NCBI RefSeq assembly: GCF_008763945.1
Contig: NZ_VTQH01000003.1
Span: 310,001-374,000, forward strand
Origin: Microbacterium testaceum StLB037
GTDB taxonomy: Bacteria > Actinomycetota > Actinomycetes > Actinomycetales > Microbacteriaceae
Direction of reading: 5' to 3'
DNA length: 64,000 nt
This document shows, one piece after another, positions 1 through 9,285 of the stretch (position 1 is its first letter; the number at the start of each line of letters is the position of its first letter). A program made the translations under genes and the position numbers. Below the pieces are notes generated by a model that worked only from the letters and a program-made list of their open reading frames with translations, searched no databases and had not been told where the DNA came from.

Positions 1-154
1 GGTGGTGCTGACGATCGCGGCGCTACTCGGGCTCGTCGGCGTCCTGCCCTCGGGGTGGGTCTGGGCAGCCCTCGGCGCCTACGCCGTGGCGTGGGGCGAA
101 TACCTCGTGACGCAGACCCTCGCCCGTTCGCGGGGACTGACGGGCTACCGGTGA
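1..154 (+). CDS. C-terminal end of a membrane protein (partial)
   Basis: The reading frame is open from base 2 to a TGA at 152-154 and gives about 50 residues. They are mostly hydrophobic, with two likely membrane segments (an Ala/Leu/Val-rich one and one around WVWAALGAYAVAW), and end in a short basic tail. The upstream part is outside the window, so the family cannot be named. The stop overlaps the end of the convergent acetyltransferase gene by 10 bases. Confidence 0.6.
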   Translation, partial: VVLTIAALLGLVGVLPSGWVWAALGAYAVAWGEYLVTQTLARSRGLTGYR

Positions 155-633
155 TCCCGGTTCGGCACTGACCGCAGCTCGAGGCACAGGAGTCGCGGCC
201 GGTCGTCCCAGGAGGGGACGACCTCGAACCCCGCGGCGAGGTACATGCGCAGGGCGGGACCGCGCCAGTCCCATACGGACAGGCGCACGGGTCGCGCGGC
301 CCCGTCGAGTGCGGAGGACAGTAACGCTGAACCGACGCCTCGCCCTCGAACCAGCGGATCCGTCCAGAAACGCGAGATGTCCGTGCCCCCGGGTGTGGTC
401 GACGCGACGACGAGCCCCACGTCGGTGCCGTCGAGAGTCGCGACGAGAACGCGGCGCCCCATGAACGAAGCGGCAGGGTCGTCGATCTCGCGGGCGTACC
501 GTGCCGGGAACGCCTCGTCAGCGAGCCCACGCTCGACCTTCTCGGCCTCCGTCTGACCCAGGTACGCGCCGACGAGTTCGCCGACGGGCACAGCGTCCCG
601 GGGGAAGACCGCGGTGCGGACGACGAGGCTCAC
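145..633 (-). CDS. GNAT family N-acetyltransferase
   Basis: The 162-residue protein is the usual length for a single GNAT domain, which transfers acetyl from acetyl-CoA to an amine. The acetyl-CoA binding motif A is visible as VRGRGVGSALLSSAL (about residues 94-108), followed by the C-terminal motif ALRMYLAAGFEVVP found in many GNATs. The substrate cannot be told from the sequence. It is a single cytoplasmic gene; the divergent space upstream carries the terminator of the LLM oxidoreductase gene. Confidence 0.85.
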   Translation of the reverse strand: MSLVVRTAVFPRDAVPVGELVGAYLGQTEAEKVERGLADEAFPARYAREIDDPAASFMGRRVLVATLDGTDVGLVVASTTPGGTDISRFWTDPLVRGRGVGSALLSSALDGAARPVRLSVWDWRGPALRMYLAAGFEVVPSWDDRPRLLCLELRSVPNRDHR

Positions 634-651
634 CCTTCCAGCGTAGATACG

Positions 652-697
652 CCGAACGGACCCGGATGCCGGGGAATCGGCATCCGGGCCCGTTCGG
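652..697 (-). terminator. Hairpin terminator after the LLM oxidoreductase gene
   Basis: Two 19-nt arms (652-670 and 679-697) pair with a single A/C mismatch around an 8-nt loop. Each arm carries one copy of the GGATGCC heptamer, so the heptamer is present head to head. It lies directly downstream of the LLM gene on the minus strand. There is no strong T-run, as is common in high-GC actinobacteria. Confidence 0.7.
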
Positions 698-705
698 GGC
701 TTCGC

Positions 706-1740
706 TCAGACCGTCGCGAGCGTCGACTGCCAGCCGAGGGCGGGAGCCACGTGCTTCGCGAAGTTCTCGACGAGGCGGAGGTTGAACTCCACGCCCATCT
801 GCGAGGGGATCGTGAGCATGAGCGTGTCGGCGCTCATCACGGCGGCGTCGTTCTGCAGTTGCTCGACGAGGCGGTCGGGGGTGGCCGCGTACGTCTTGCC
901 GAAGGTCGAGCGCATGCCGTCGATCACGCCGATCTGGTCGCTCCCGGCCGACCCGCCGAAGTACATCTCGTCTTCGGCCGTGACGATCGGGAAGATGCTG
1001 CGACTGACCGAGGTGCGCGGCTCGCCCTCGTGACCGGCCGCGCGCCACGCGGTGCGGAACGCGTCGAGCTGCTGCGCCTGAAGCAGGTCGAAGGGGGTGC
1101 CGTCGGCCTCGGTGAGCAGGGTCGACGACATGAGATTGACGCCGAGGCGTCCCGCCCACTCGGCGGTCGCCGTGGTGCCGGCGCCCCACCAGATGCGCTT
1201 GCGCAGCCCCGGGGAATGCGGCTCGATGCGCTGCAGGCCCGCGCCGCCTCCGAAGGGGCTCATCGGGTCGCGTTCGGCGAGACCCTCGCCGTCGATCGCG
1301 CGCAGGAACAGGTCGAAGTGCTCACGAGCGATATCGCCGCCGCGGGGATCCTGCGACCCGGTGTAACCGAACGCCTCGTAGCCGCGGACGACGGTCTCGG
1401 GTGACCCACGGCTCACGCCGAGGGCGAGTCGGTTGCCGCTGATCAGGTCGACGGATGCCGCCTCCTCGGCGAGCATGAGCGGGTTCTCGTACCGCATGTC
1501 GATGACACCGGTGCCGACCTCGATGCGCGAGGTGCGGGCGGCGATCGCGGCGAGCAGGGGCATGGGGGCGGCCTGCTGGCGGGCGAAGTGGTGCACGCGG
1601 AACGAGACGCCGTTGACCCCGAGGTCGTCCATGCCCTGGGCGAGGTCGATCGCCTGGAGCATCGAGTCGCCGGCGGTCAGCTGGCGACCACCGCCGAGGG
1701 GGCCGTAGTGGCCGAAGGAGAGGGTGCCGAAAGAGCGCAT
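706..1740 (-). CDS. LLM class (luciferase-like) flavin-dependent oxidoreductase
   Basis: At 344 residues this matches the luciferase-like TIM-barrel monooxygenases, which use reduced FMN (or F420 in some members). Family features include the N-terminal SFGTLSFGHYGP strand, the VHHFARQQAAPMPLLAAIAART segment, the conserved RIEVGTGVI core and the LALGVSRGSP phosphate-binding loop. The ATG at 1740 is preceded by AAGGG at good spacing. The substrate is unknown. It is monocistronic, with a strong hairpin after the stop. Confidence 0.85.
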   Translation of the reverse strand: MRSFGTLSFGHYGPLGGGRQLTAGDSMLQAIDLAQGMDDLGVNGVSFRVHHFARQQAAPMPLLAAIAARTSRIEVGTGVIDMRYENPLMLAEEAASVDLISGNRLALGVSRGSPETVVRGYEAFGYTGSQDPRGGDIAREHFDLFLRAIDGEGLAERDPMSPFGGGAGLQRIEPHSPGLRKRIWWGAGTTATAEWAGRLGVNLMSSTLLTEADGTPFDLLQAQQLDAFRTAWRAAGHEGEPRTSVSRSIFPIVTAEDEMYFGGSAGSDQIGVIDGMRSTFGKTYAATPDRLVEQLQNDAAVMSADTLMLTIPSQMGVEFNLRLVENFAKHVAPALGWQSTLATV

Positions 1741-1831
1741 GACCCTTGTAACGCCGAGGGCGGCGATCTATTCCGGCGCATATACCGGGACGGCGGCCCC
1801 GACCCGCGAGAGGTGTGGAACCATTCAGGAC

Positions 1832-2593
1832 ATGGACGATGACGTGCGCGAGGAGCTGCGCCTCCTGCGCGCGCGGGCGTACGGCCCCGGGGCCGACATC
1901 GTCGACGACCCGATCGCGGTGGCCCGACTGAGCGACCTCGAGGAGCGCGAGCGGCAGGAGCGGCTTCCTCCCGCGCCGCGACAGGTTCCGGCACAGGCCG
2001 CGTCGAGTTCACGGGTCGCCGCCGGAACCGCGGCTGACGACGATGACGAAGACGACGAAGGCGACGGGGAGGGCCCCCGCGAGCGCCCTCCGCTCGTGGG
2101 ATCGAAGCGGCGGCTGTGGGCGTGGGCGATCTCTCTGGCCGTCGTCGCCGCCCTCGCGAGCGCCGCGACGGCCCTGACCGTCACGTTCGTGCCGGTGACC
2201 GCCGCGGCGGGGGCGCCACAGGTCGACACCCTCGTGCCCGACCCCGACTCCACCGTCCCTCCGGTGTTCGGCCAGCGCACGGGCGCCGAACGAGGGTACG
2301 AGGACTACTACGGGATCGCCGCGTTCACCGGGCGCGCGTCGACCGACGCGACCGACAACCGCAATCCCTGCCTCTACCTGCTGGATGCCGACGAACTCAG
2401 CGCCGATGGCACCCGCGGTTTTCGCGGCAACTTCGTCTACGGCGGGTGCGGGGCCGGCGTCTTTCCCGCCACGGTGCAGTTCGTCGTCGCCGACGGTATG
2501 CCCGACGCCTTCGTCCGAAGGTTCCCGATCGGCACGAGCGTGCAGTTCGTCTTCGACGGCGAGAATGTCGGCGTCTTCAGCGATCGCGGGTGA
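1832..2593 (+). CDS. Single-pass membrane protein with disordered N-terminus, unknown function
   Basis: I start at ATG 1832, which opens an MDDDVREELRLLRARAYG cytoplasmic segment; the frame is open upstream but that part has no coding character. The 253-residue protein has an Asp/Glu-rich linker (about residues 68-85), one membrane helix (about 97-120) and an extracytoplasmic C-terminal domain with two Cys (NPCLYLLDAD and YGGCGAG) that could form a disulfide. The start resembles short actinobacterial proteins with a conserved PGADIVDDP motif. I do not recognise the outer domain. It lies 16 bases before the helicase gene and may be cotranscribed with it. Confidence 0.7.
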   Translation: MDDDVREELRLLRARAYGPGADIVDDPIAVARLSDLEERERQERLPPAPRQVPAQAASSSRVAAGTAADDDDEDDEGDGEGPRERPPLVGSKRRLWAWAISLAVVAALASAATALTVTFVPVTAAAGAPQVDTLVPDPDSTVPPVFGQRTGAERGYEDYYGIAAFTGRASTDATDNRNPCLYLLDADELSADGTRGFRGNFVYGGCGAGVFPATVQFVVADGMPDAFVRRFPIGTSVQFVFDGENVGVFSDRG

Positions 2594-2609
2594 ATGAGAG
2601 GGTGGGGGA

Positions 2610-5141
2610 GTGACCCCCCTTCTCGAGAACGTCCCCGTCGGCGCCGATCCGGATGCCGTGTACCTGGGCTTCGTCGAATGGGCCGCCTCCCGGGGGTTGA
2701 CGCTCTACCCCGCGCAGGACGAAGCGGTCATCGAGATCGTGTCGGGCGCGAACGTGATCCTGTCCACACCGACCGGTACGGGCAAGTCGCTCGTCGCGGT
2801 GGCCGCGCACGCGGCATCCCTCGCCCGAGGCGGCCGGACGTACTACACGGCGCCGATCAAGGCGCTGGTGAGCGAGAAGTTCTTCGCCCTCGTCGACATC
2901 TTCGGCGCCGAGAACGTCGGCATGGTGACGGGTGACTCCTCGGTCAACGCCGATGCCCCCATCGTCTGTTGCACGGCCGAGATCCTCGCCAACCTCGCCC
3001 TGCGTCAGGGGGCCGCCGCCAACGTCGACCAGGTCGTCATGGACGAGTTCCACTACTACGGCGAGGCCGACCGCGGCTGGGCGTGGCAGGTGCCGCTGCT
3101 GCTGTTGAACCGCGCGCAGTTCGTCCTCATGTCGGCGACCCTCGGCGACGTCGAGGACATCGCCGACGACCTCTCGCGTCGTACCGGCCGCGCCACCGCC
3201 CGGGTGACGGGTGTCGAGCGTCCGGTGCCGCTGCATTTCGAGTACGCCCGCACCCCCGTGCACGAGACGGTGCAGGAGCTGCTCGACACCAAGCAGGCGC
3301 CGATCTACGTCGTGCACTTCTCGCAGGCGGCGGCCATGGAGCGGGCGCAGGCGCTGTCGTCGATCCGCATCATCGGGCGCGAGCAGCGCGACGAGATCGC
3401 CGAGGCGATCGGCGGCTTCCGCTTCACCACCGGCTTCGGCAAGACGTTGTCGCGGTACGTCCGGGCGGGCATCGGCGTGCATCACGCGGGCATGCTGCCG
3501 CGGTACCGTCGGCTCGTGGAGACCCTCGCCCAGCGCGGACTGCTGCGGGTCATCTGCGGCACCGACACTCTCGGCGTGGGCATCAACGTGCCGATTCGCA
3601 CGGTGCTCATGACCGCGCTCACCAAGTACGACGGCACGCGGATGCGCCAGCTCTCGGCGCGCGAGTTCCATCAGATCGCGGGCCGCGCGGGCCGGGCCGG
3701 ATACGACACCGCGGGCACCGTCGTCGTCATGGCGCCCGACCACGAGATCGAGAACGCAGCCCAGATCCTCAAGGCCGGCGACGACCTCAAAAAGCAGAAG
3801 AAGATCGTCCGCAAGAAGGCGCCGCAGGGCTTCGTCAACTGGACCGAGCAGAGCTACGACCGCCTCGTTGCGGCCGAGCCCGAGCCGCTGGTGCCGCAGA
3901 TGAAGCTGAGCGCGGCGATGCTCATCAACGTCATCGCCCGCGGTGGAGACGTGTTCGGCAACGTCCGCTCCCTCGTCTTCGACAACCACGAGCCGCGGTC
4001 GCGCCAGTACGAGCTCGCGCGTCGAGCCATCGCGATCTTCCGCACCCTCGTGCAGGCCGGCGTGGTGGAGGCGGGGGTCGACGGCATCCGGCTCACCGTC
4101 GACCTGCAGCCGAACTTCGCTCTCAACCAGCCGCTGTCGCCCTTCGCGCTCGCCGCGATCGAGATGCTCGACCCCGAGGTCGAACTCGGAAGGGGTCCGG
4201 ATGCCGCGCCCCCGGCGTCGTCGGTCGGCACGGGGCACTACGCGCTCGACGTCGTCAGCGTCATCGAGTCGACGCTCGACGACCCGCGGCCGATCCTGTC
4301 GCAGCAGCAGTTCCGCGCGCGGGGCGAGGCGGTCGCGGCGATGAAGCGCGAGGGCATCGAGTACGACGAGCGCATGGAACTGCTCGAAGAGGTCACGTGG
4401 CCGAAGCCGCTGGACGAGCTGCTTGCGCAGGCGTACGAGGTGTTCGCGTCGAGCCAGCCGTGGATCCGCGACTTCGAGCTGTCGCCCAAGTCGGTCGTGC
4501 GCGACATGTACGAGCGCGCGTGCTCGTACGGCGAGTACGTCTCGCTCTACCAGCTCGCGCGCAGCGAGGGACTGGTGCTGCGCTACCTCAGCGACGCGTA
4601 CCGGGCGATCCGCCAGACCGTTCCGGTCGATGCGCAGACTCCCGACCTGCTCGATCTGATCGCGTGGCTCGGCGAGGTCGTGCGGCAGGTCGACTCGAGC
4701 CTCGTCGACGAGTGGGAGCAGCTCATCAACCCGGCGGACGACCCCACGGCCCCCGTCGTGCCTCCCGCTCCGCCGTCGATCCTCACCAACCGACGCGCCT
4801 TCGTCGTGCTCGTACGCAACGAGATGTTCCGCCGCGTGCAGCTCGCGGCGCTCCAGCGCGACGACGAGCTGGTGGAGCTCGATCCCGACGTCGACTGGCC
4901 GGGCGTCCTCGACGGCTACTTCGACGAGCACGAGTCCATCGGCACGGGGGGAGCAGCGAGGTCGTCCGCGCTCGTCGTCATCGACGAGTCCGCGGCATCC
5001 GATGGCATCTGGCGCGTCGAGCAGATCATCGACGACCCCGCCGGCGACCACGACTGGCGCATCCGCGCCGAGGTCGACTTGGCCGTCTCCGAGGAGGAGG
5101 GCACGGCGGTCGTGCGCGTCACCGAGGTGCTGCGGCTCTAA
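2610..5141 (+). CDS. Superfamily 2 DEAD/DEAH-box helicase with DUF3516-type C-terminus
   Basis: This 843-residue Ski2/Lhr-like helicase probably unwinds RNA, although DNA cannot be excluded. Visible motifs are the Q-like YPAQDEAV, motif I TPTGTGKS (Lys59), motif II DEFH (145-148), motif III SAT (175-177), the GVGINVP segment and motif VI QIAGRAGRAGYD (from residue 355). The C-terminal half is all-alpha and matches the DUF3516-type tail seen in actinobacterial helicases of this length. The start is GTG 2610, 16 bases after the preceding gene. Its stop overlaps the end of the convergent membrane protein gene by 4 bases. Confidence 0.9.
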   Translation: MTPLLENVPVGADPDAVYLGFVEWAASRGLTLYPAQDEAVIEIVSGANVILSTPTGTGKSLVAVAAHAASLARGGRTYYTAPIKALVSEKFFALVDIFGAENVGMVTGDSSVNADAPIVCCTAEILANLALRQGAAANVDQVVMDEFHYYGEADRGWAWQVPLLLLNRAQFVLMSATLGDVEDIADDLSRRTGRATARVTGVERPVPLHFEYARTPVHETVQELLDTKQAPIYVVHFSQAAAMERAQALSSIRIIGREQRDEIAEAIGGFRFTTGFGKTLSRYVRAGIGVHHAGMLPRYRRLVETLAQRGLLRVICGTDTLGVGINVPIRTVLMTALTKYDGTRMRQLSAREFHQIAGRAGRAGYDTAGTVVVMAPDHEIENAAQILKAGDDLKKQKKIVRKKAPQGFVNWTEQSYDRLVAAEPEPLVPQMKLSAAMLINVIARGGDVFGNVRSLVFDNHEPRSRQYELARRAIAIFRTLVQAGVVEAGVDGIRLTVDLQPNFALNQPLSPFALAAIEMLDPEVELGRGPDAAPPASSVGTGHYALDVVSVIESTLDDPRPILSQQQFRARGEAVAAMKREGIEYDERMELLEEVTWPKPLDELLAQAYEVFASSQPWIRDFELSPKSVVRDMYERACSYGEYVSLYQLARSEGLVLRYLSDAYRAIRQTVPVDAQTPDLLDLIAWLGEVVRQVDSSLVDEWEQLINPADDPTAPVVPPAPPSILTNRRAFVVLVRNEMFRRVQLAALQRDDELVELDPDVDWPGVLDGYFDEHESIGTGGAARSSALVVIDESAASDGIWRVEQIIDDPAGDHDWRIRAEVDLAVSEEEGTAVVRVTEVLRL

Positions 5142-6052
5142 CGCGCAGTTTCCCCCGTTCGACGCCGGCCGACCACGCGGCGGAGGACCAGACCCGCCAC
5201 GGCCACCCCCACGGTCGTCACCAGCGGTGGCACGATGATCTCCGGCATCGTGGATGCCGAGGCGAAGACCTGCGTGCCGAACTCGGCCATGCCGGGAAGG
5301 TCGCGAGCGAGAACTCGCGTTCCCGCGGCGGAGGAGATGGCCGTCGTCAGCGCCGGAACGAGCCACACCAGCACGAGTCCCACGACCCCCGTCAGAACTC
5401 GCCCGACCGTCGAGACGCCCGTCCAGACGATCGCCAGCCCGACGAGGACCGGGGCGAGATAGGGCAGCGCCGGCAGCAGGGCCTCGAACGGCGAGGTGTA
5501 CGAGAACAGCGGGAAGAGGAACGCCGCGATCCATGAGCCTCCCGCCGCGGCTCCCACCACGAGGCCGAGGCCGGCGCCCGCGCGTGGTGCCGCGGCGATG
5601 AGGACGCAGGCGACCCACGCCGTGAGCGCGGCCAGCACGGCCACGGCCGTCAGAAGCACCAGGTAAAGCACCGACTCGTCGCGCTCCTGCAGCACCGAGC
5701 GGGTGACCGCCGCCGTCTGCACGACCGCGACGACCTGGACGATGACGAGCCCGCCGAGCGCGGCGAACGATCGGGCAAGGCCCGGGCGCGACCGGCGCGC
5801 GCGGGCGATGATCCCCGCGAAGACGCCCCCGACGACGAGCAGCACGATGATCGTCGCGATCGCGTATTGGCTGTAGGGCAGCATGACGAAGGGCCCGTCC
5901 TTCGCGGGATCCTGCCCCTCGCCGAGGTTCTGGAGGGGGAGGAACGGCCCGGTCAAGAGCCAGGGCAGAAGGCCCGCCACGCCCCCCGCCGCCCCCAGCA
6001 GTACGAACCACGCCGTGCCCGTGCGTCGGCGCGCGTCGGTGTCGTCGTCCAT
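5138..6052 (-). CDS. Polytopic membrane protein, about eight helices, unknown function
   Basis: The 304-residue protein starts with an acidic/basic cytoplasmic stretch (MDDDTDARRR) and then alternates hydrophobic segments at roughly residues 13-38, 57-80, 92-112, 128-156, 164-186, 193-216, 220-242 and 268-292. No catalytic or transport motif is recognisable. The final residues are basic (RRVVGRRRTGETAR), placing the C-terminus inside. It converges with the helicase gene with overlapping stop codons. Confidence 0.7.
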   Translation of the reverse strand: MDDDTDARRRTGTAWFVLLGAAGGVAGLLPWLLTGPFLPLQNLGEGQDPAKDGPFVMLPYSQYAIATIIVLLVVGGVFAGIIARARRSRPGLARSFAALGGLVIVQVVAVVQTAAVTRSVLQERDESVLYLVLLTAVAVLAALTAWVACVLIAAAPRAGAGLGLVVGAAAGGSWIAAFLFPLFSYTSPFEALLPALPYLAPVLVGLAIVWTGVSTVGRVLTGVVGLVLVWLVPALTTAISSAAGTRVLARDLPGMAEFGTQVFASASTMPEIIVPPLVTTVGVAVAGLVLRRVVGRRRTGETAR

Positions 6053-6263
6053 GAGGCCCCCGTCTCGGTCGATGCTCCGACGCTATCGGAGGGACGCGGT
6101 GAATCCAGCGCGCCGAGCGGTCGTCGCACCCCGCCGGTGCGCTGCCCCTGCCCCTCCACAGGGGGGTGGGGGGTGAATTCCTGCACAGATCCACGGCAGC
6201 TCCCCACCGGCGGTCCACGCCGTCATTTACAGTCGTGGCATCTCAGCGTGAAAGGACCGGGCC

Positions 6264-6611
6264 ATGGAGACGATCCCCCTCCTGTCGACCGCCATCGGAT
6301 TGCTCGTCACCGGTTCGGCGACGATCCTCGGAGGTACGAAGTGGATGCTCGGTCGAGTAGAACAGCGTGTCGACGCACGCTTCGCCGAGGTCGACGCGCG
6401 CTTCGATCGGATGGATGCGCGCATGGACCGGGCCGACGCCCGTTCCGCGACCCTCGAAGATTCGCTCATCGGCGTCAAGCTCGATCTCGCGCGCTTCGAA
6501 GCACGCACCGATGAGCGCTCCACCGCCATCGGTGAGACTCTGGCCGAGCTCAAAGCCTCGGTAGCCCGCCTCGAAGGCCCCCACCCGCCGTTCCTCATCG
6601 CGCGCGGTTGA
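6264..6611 (+). CDS. Small membrane-anchored coiled-coil protein
   Basis: GAAAGGA sits 8 bases before the ATG. The 115 residues begin with one hydrophobic segment (about 4-26) and continue as a charged helix with heptad-like repeats: VDARFAEVDARFDRMDARMDRADARS. The repeated DAR unit every 7 to 8 residues predicts a coiled coil, and the protein ends in a short hydrophobic tail. The layout is typical of small actinobacterial anchored coiled-coil proteins; no enzymatic function is expected. A TACAGT -10-like box lies just upstream. Confidence 0.65.
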   Translation: METIPLLSTAIGLLVTGSATILGGTKWMLGRVEQRVDARFAEVDARFDRMDARMDRADARSATLEDSLIGVKLDLARFEARTDERSTAIGETLAELKASVARLEGPHPPFLIARG

Positions 6612-6692
6612 GCTGCGACGCTGCGGGAACCCCCGCACGAACGACGGATGCCGAGGCCCTGAGGCCCCGGCAGCCGGTGTCTTCTTCGCCTG

Positions 6693-7253
6693 TTACGACT
6701 TGCGGGCCACGCGGTTCTCGGCGCTGACCATCCACGACAGCTGCTCGAGGCGCTCGAGCACGCCGTGCAGGATGTCGGCGCTCGTGGGGTCTTCGTCGTC
6801 GACGTCGTCGTGCACGTCGCGGACGGTGCCCACTGTGGCGTCGAGGCGCTCGGTGATGAGGTCGATGACCTCGGCCGTGTCGACCTCGCCCTGGGGGAAC
6901 TCCGGCAGGGTCGTGGTCTCGGCGACGGTGTCGCTGCGTCCGTCGGGGAGAGCGTGCAGGGCGCGCATGCGCTCGGCGACCTCGTCGCCGAACTCGCGGG
7001 CGGCGTCGATGATCTCGTCGAGCTGCAGGTGCGTGTCGCGGAAGTTCTTGCCGACGACGTTCCAGTGGGCCTGCTTGCCCTGGATCGACAGCTCGATCAG
7101 GTCGACAAGCACGGCCTGCAGGCTGTCGGTCAGCTTCTCCGACGCCTGGAAGCCCTTCTCGGCGTTCTGCTCGGAGGTGGTCTCGGGACCGCTGCCGCCG
7201 CGGGCCGGGCGACGACGGTTCTTGGTGGGGGCGTCCTTCGTGGTGGTGGACAT
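6693..7253 (-). CDS. dps: Dps family ferritin-like DNA-binding protein
   Basis: Dps forms a dodecamer that oxidises and stores iron and shields DNA under oxidative and stationary-phase stress. I start at ATG 7253 (186 residues), which has AAAGGA upstream; a longer frame exists but lacks a ribosome site. The ferroxidase ligands are visible at the expected spacing: His63 and His75 in QAHWNVVGKNFRDTH, Asp90 and Glu94 in FGDEVAERM. The first 30 residues are Lys/Arg-rich and could bind DNA, as in other actinobacterial Dps proteins. A CAA-box promoter lies about 30 bases upstream. Confidence 0.93.
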   Translation of the reverse strand: MSTTTKDAPTKNRRRPARGGSGPETTSEQNAEKGFQASEKLTDSLQAVLVDLIELSIQGKQAHWNVVGKNFRDTHLQLDEIIDAAREFGDEVAERMRALHALPDGRSDTVAETTTLPEFPQGEVDTAEVIDLITERLDATVGTVRDVHDDVDDEDPTSADILHGVLERLEQLSWMVSAENRVARKS

Positions 7254-7283
7254 GCGCGTTCCTTTCACTCGCGGTCGCAAGCG

Positions 7284-7320
7284 ACGTTAGGCGTGCGGTC
7301 CGGGCGGCCGGCGGGGGTTG
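7284..7320 (-). promoter_or_regulatory. CAA-box promoter of dps
   Basis: Read on the minus strand, CAACCC (7320-7315) is followed after exactly 25 nt by TAACGT (7289-7284). The dps ATG is 30 bases further on. The same layout recurs in front of other stress genes in this window. Confidence 0.55.
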
Positions 7321-7380
7321 CGAGCGCGGCGGAGGAGAGGTAACCGTCGAGGCGCCCGTAGCCGCTCCCGCCCGATCCGA

Positions 7381-7417
7381 CAACCCCGCCCCGGGCGCTC
7401 TCGCGCATTCCTAGCGT
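7381..7417 (+). promoter_or_regulatory. CAA-box promoter of the GH15/SDR operon, leaderless
   Basis: CAACCC (7381-7386), 25 nt, then TAGCGT (7412-7417). The GTG start of the GH15 gene is exactly six bases beyond the hexamer and there is no Shine-Dalgarno sequence, so the transcript probably begins at the start codon. Confidence 0.6.
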
Positions 7418-7423
7418 GAAGAC

Positions 7424-9232
7424 GTGCCTCCGACCCCTCCCTCCCCCTCCCGCCCGCTGCGCGACTACGCCGCGATCGGGGACGGTCGCACGGTCGCCCT
7501 GATCGGTCTCGACGGCTCGGTCGACTGGTTGCCGTTGCCGAACATCCACTCGCGTCCCGTCTTCGCGCGGATCGTGGACGAATCCGCCGGCGGCTGCATC
7601 GAGCTGGCGCCGGTGGGGGAGTACGAGGTCTCTCGTCGCTATATCCCGCGCACGAACGTCCTCGAGACGACCTTCACCACGGAGACGGGAGTGGCCACGG
7701 TGACGGATGCCATGGTCACCGGCATCGCGGGACGCCTGCCGTGGGCGGAACTCGCGCGCCGCGTCGACGGGGTAAAGGGCGAGGTCGAGTTCGCCTGGTG
7801 CGTGCAGCCCGGCACGATGCTGCGTTCGGCGGCGCCGTGGACGGAGCGCATCGACGGCTTCTCGATCATGCGCATCGGCCACGTCTCGCTCGCGGTGACC
7901 GGCCACGAGCACGGCGTGCACGGAGAACCGGATGCCGGGAACGAGAGCATCGACGGAGGCTTCACCGCCACCAAGGGCTCACGGCACCTGCTCGTGATCG
8001 CGGCCACCGAGGGGGAGCCGCTGCGCATCCCCGACGCGCAGAACGTCGACCGCGGGATCGACCGCACCATCGGCGGGTGGCAGATGTGGTCGGACGAGTT
8101 CTCGTACGACGGTCCCTGGGCCGATGACGTCCAGCGCAGTGCCCTGGCCCTGAAACTCCTGCTGTTCAGTCCCACCGGGGCGATCGCCGCGGCGGCGACG
8201 ACCTCGCTCCCCGAGAACCCGCGGGGCGGGAAGAACTGGGATTACCGCTTCGCCTGGGTGCGCGACCTCGCCTACACCGCCCACGCGTGGGTCGGATTCG
8301 GCCTGCGGGAGGAGACGCACGCGGCCATCTCGTGGTTGCTGCGGACGATCCGCCGCAACGGCCCCGAGGTGCAGGTGATGTACACCCTCGACGGTGACGC
8401 CGAGATCGGGCTCGAGAAGCACGAGGTGCCCGGGTGGAACGGCAATCAGCCGGTGGTGACCGGCAACCCCGCTCAGGGGCAACTGCAGCTCGGGGTCTAC
8501 GGCGACCTCATCGCCCTGTGCCGCACGTACGTCGAGGCGGGAAACCGTCTCGACATCCAGACCGGGCGCCTGCTCGCGGACGTCGCCGACCGCACCTGCG
8601 ACCTGTGGCGGCGCGAGGACTCCGGCATGTGGGAGCTGCCGGAACTGCGTCACTACACCTCGTCGAAGATGGGCTGCTGGAAGGCCCTCGATGATGCGCA
8701 GTGGTTGGCCGACGGGGGCCACATCCCCGACAACGGCGACCGGTGGCGGGCCGAGCGCGACCGCATCCACGCGTGGGTCGACGAGCGCTGCTGGTCCGAC
8801 GAGCTGCAGGCGTACACCATCGCGCCGGGGAGCGAAGACCTCGACGCGTCCGTGCTGTTGCACGCCCCCACCGGCTTCGACCGGGGCGAGCGCATGTCGA
8901 AGACCCTGGATGCCATCACCGAACGTCTCACGACCGAGGACCACCTGGTCTACCGGTACACCGGCATGGACCAGGAGGAGCAGACCTTCGTCGCGTGCGC
9001 CTTCTGGCGCGCGACCGCGCTGGCCTGCGTGGGCCGGCACGCCGAGGCGATCGAGGCGATGGACGCTCTCGTCGCGCAGGGCAACGACGTCGGCATCTAC
9101 TCCGAGATGATCGCCGAGGCCGACGCGGCCTTCTGGGGAAACCTGCCCCAGGCTCTCAGCCACCTCGCCCTCATCAACGCCGCCCTCGTCATCCGCGAAC
9201 TCGTCGACGACGACGAGCTCGGCAACCGCTGA
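7424..9232 (+). CDS. Glycoside hydrolase family 15 protein (trehalase/glucoamylase type)
   Basis: The 602 residues fit the GH15 enzymes of actinobacteria, several of which are trehalases. The N-terminal beta-sandwich (about 1-220) starts with the family's DYAAIGDGRTVALIGLDGSVDWLPLP block. The (alpha/alpha)6 barrel follows, with GGKNWDYRFAWVRDLAYTAHAW at the active site, YTSSKMGCWKALDDA, and the late acid motif QEEQTFVACAFW. Start GTG 7424 is supported by the -10 box six bases upstream (leaderless). It is followed by an SDR gene 53 bases downstream, probably in the same operon. Trehalose or glucan turnover would fit the stress context. Confidence 0.88.
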   Translation: MPPTPPSPSRPLRDYAAIGDGRTVALIGLDGSVDWLPLPNIHSRPVFARIVDESAGGCIELAPVGEYEVSRRYIPRTNVLETTFTTETGVATVTDAMVTGIAGRLPWAELARRVDGVKGEVEFAWCVQPGTMLRSAAPWTERIDGFSIMRIGHVSLAVTGHEHGVHGEPDAGNESIDGGFTATKGSRHLLVIAATEGEPLRIPDAQNVDRGIDRTIGGWQMWSDEFSYDGPWADDVQRSALALKLLLFSPTGAIAAAATTSLPENPRGGKNWDYRFAWVRDLAYTAHAWVGFGLREETHAAISWLLRTIRRNGPEVQVMYTLDGDAEIGLEKHEVPGWNGNQPVVTGNPAQGQLQLGVYGDLIALCRTYVEAGNRLDIQTGRLLADVADRTCDLWRREDSGMWELPELRHYTSSKMGCWKALDDAQWLADGGHIPDNGDRWRAERDRIHAWVDERCWSDELQAYTIAPGSEDLDASVLLHAPTGFDRGERMSKTLDAITERLTTEDHLVYRYTGMDQEEQTFVACAFWRATALACVGRHAEAIEAMDALVAQGNDVGIYSEMIAEADAAFWGNLPQALSHLALINAALVIRELVDDDELGNR

Positions 9233-9285
9233 CCCTCCGTCGGAGCGTCTCGTTCCGGCATCCATCCCCCATGAAAGGACTCGCC

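Noticed and set aside
2577..6218. A 1213-codon open frame on the minus strand across the helicase gene
   Set aside because: It is antisense to a gene with all helicase motifs, is His/Arg/Asp-rich as expected for a high-GC mirror frame, and has no domain.
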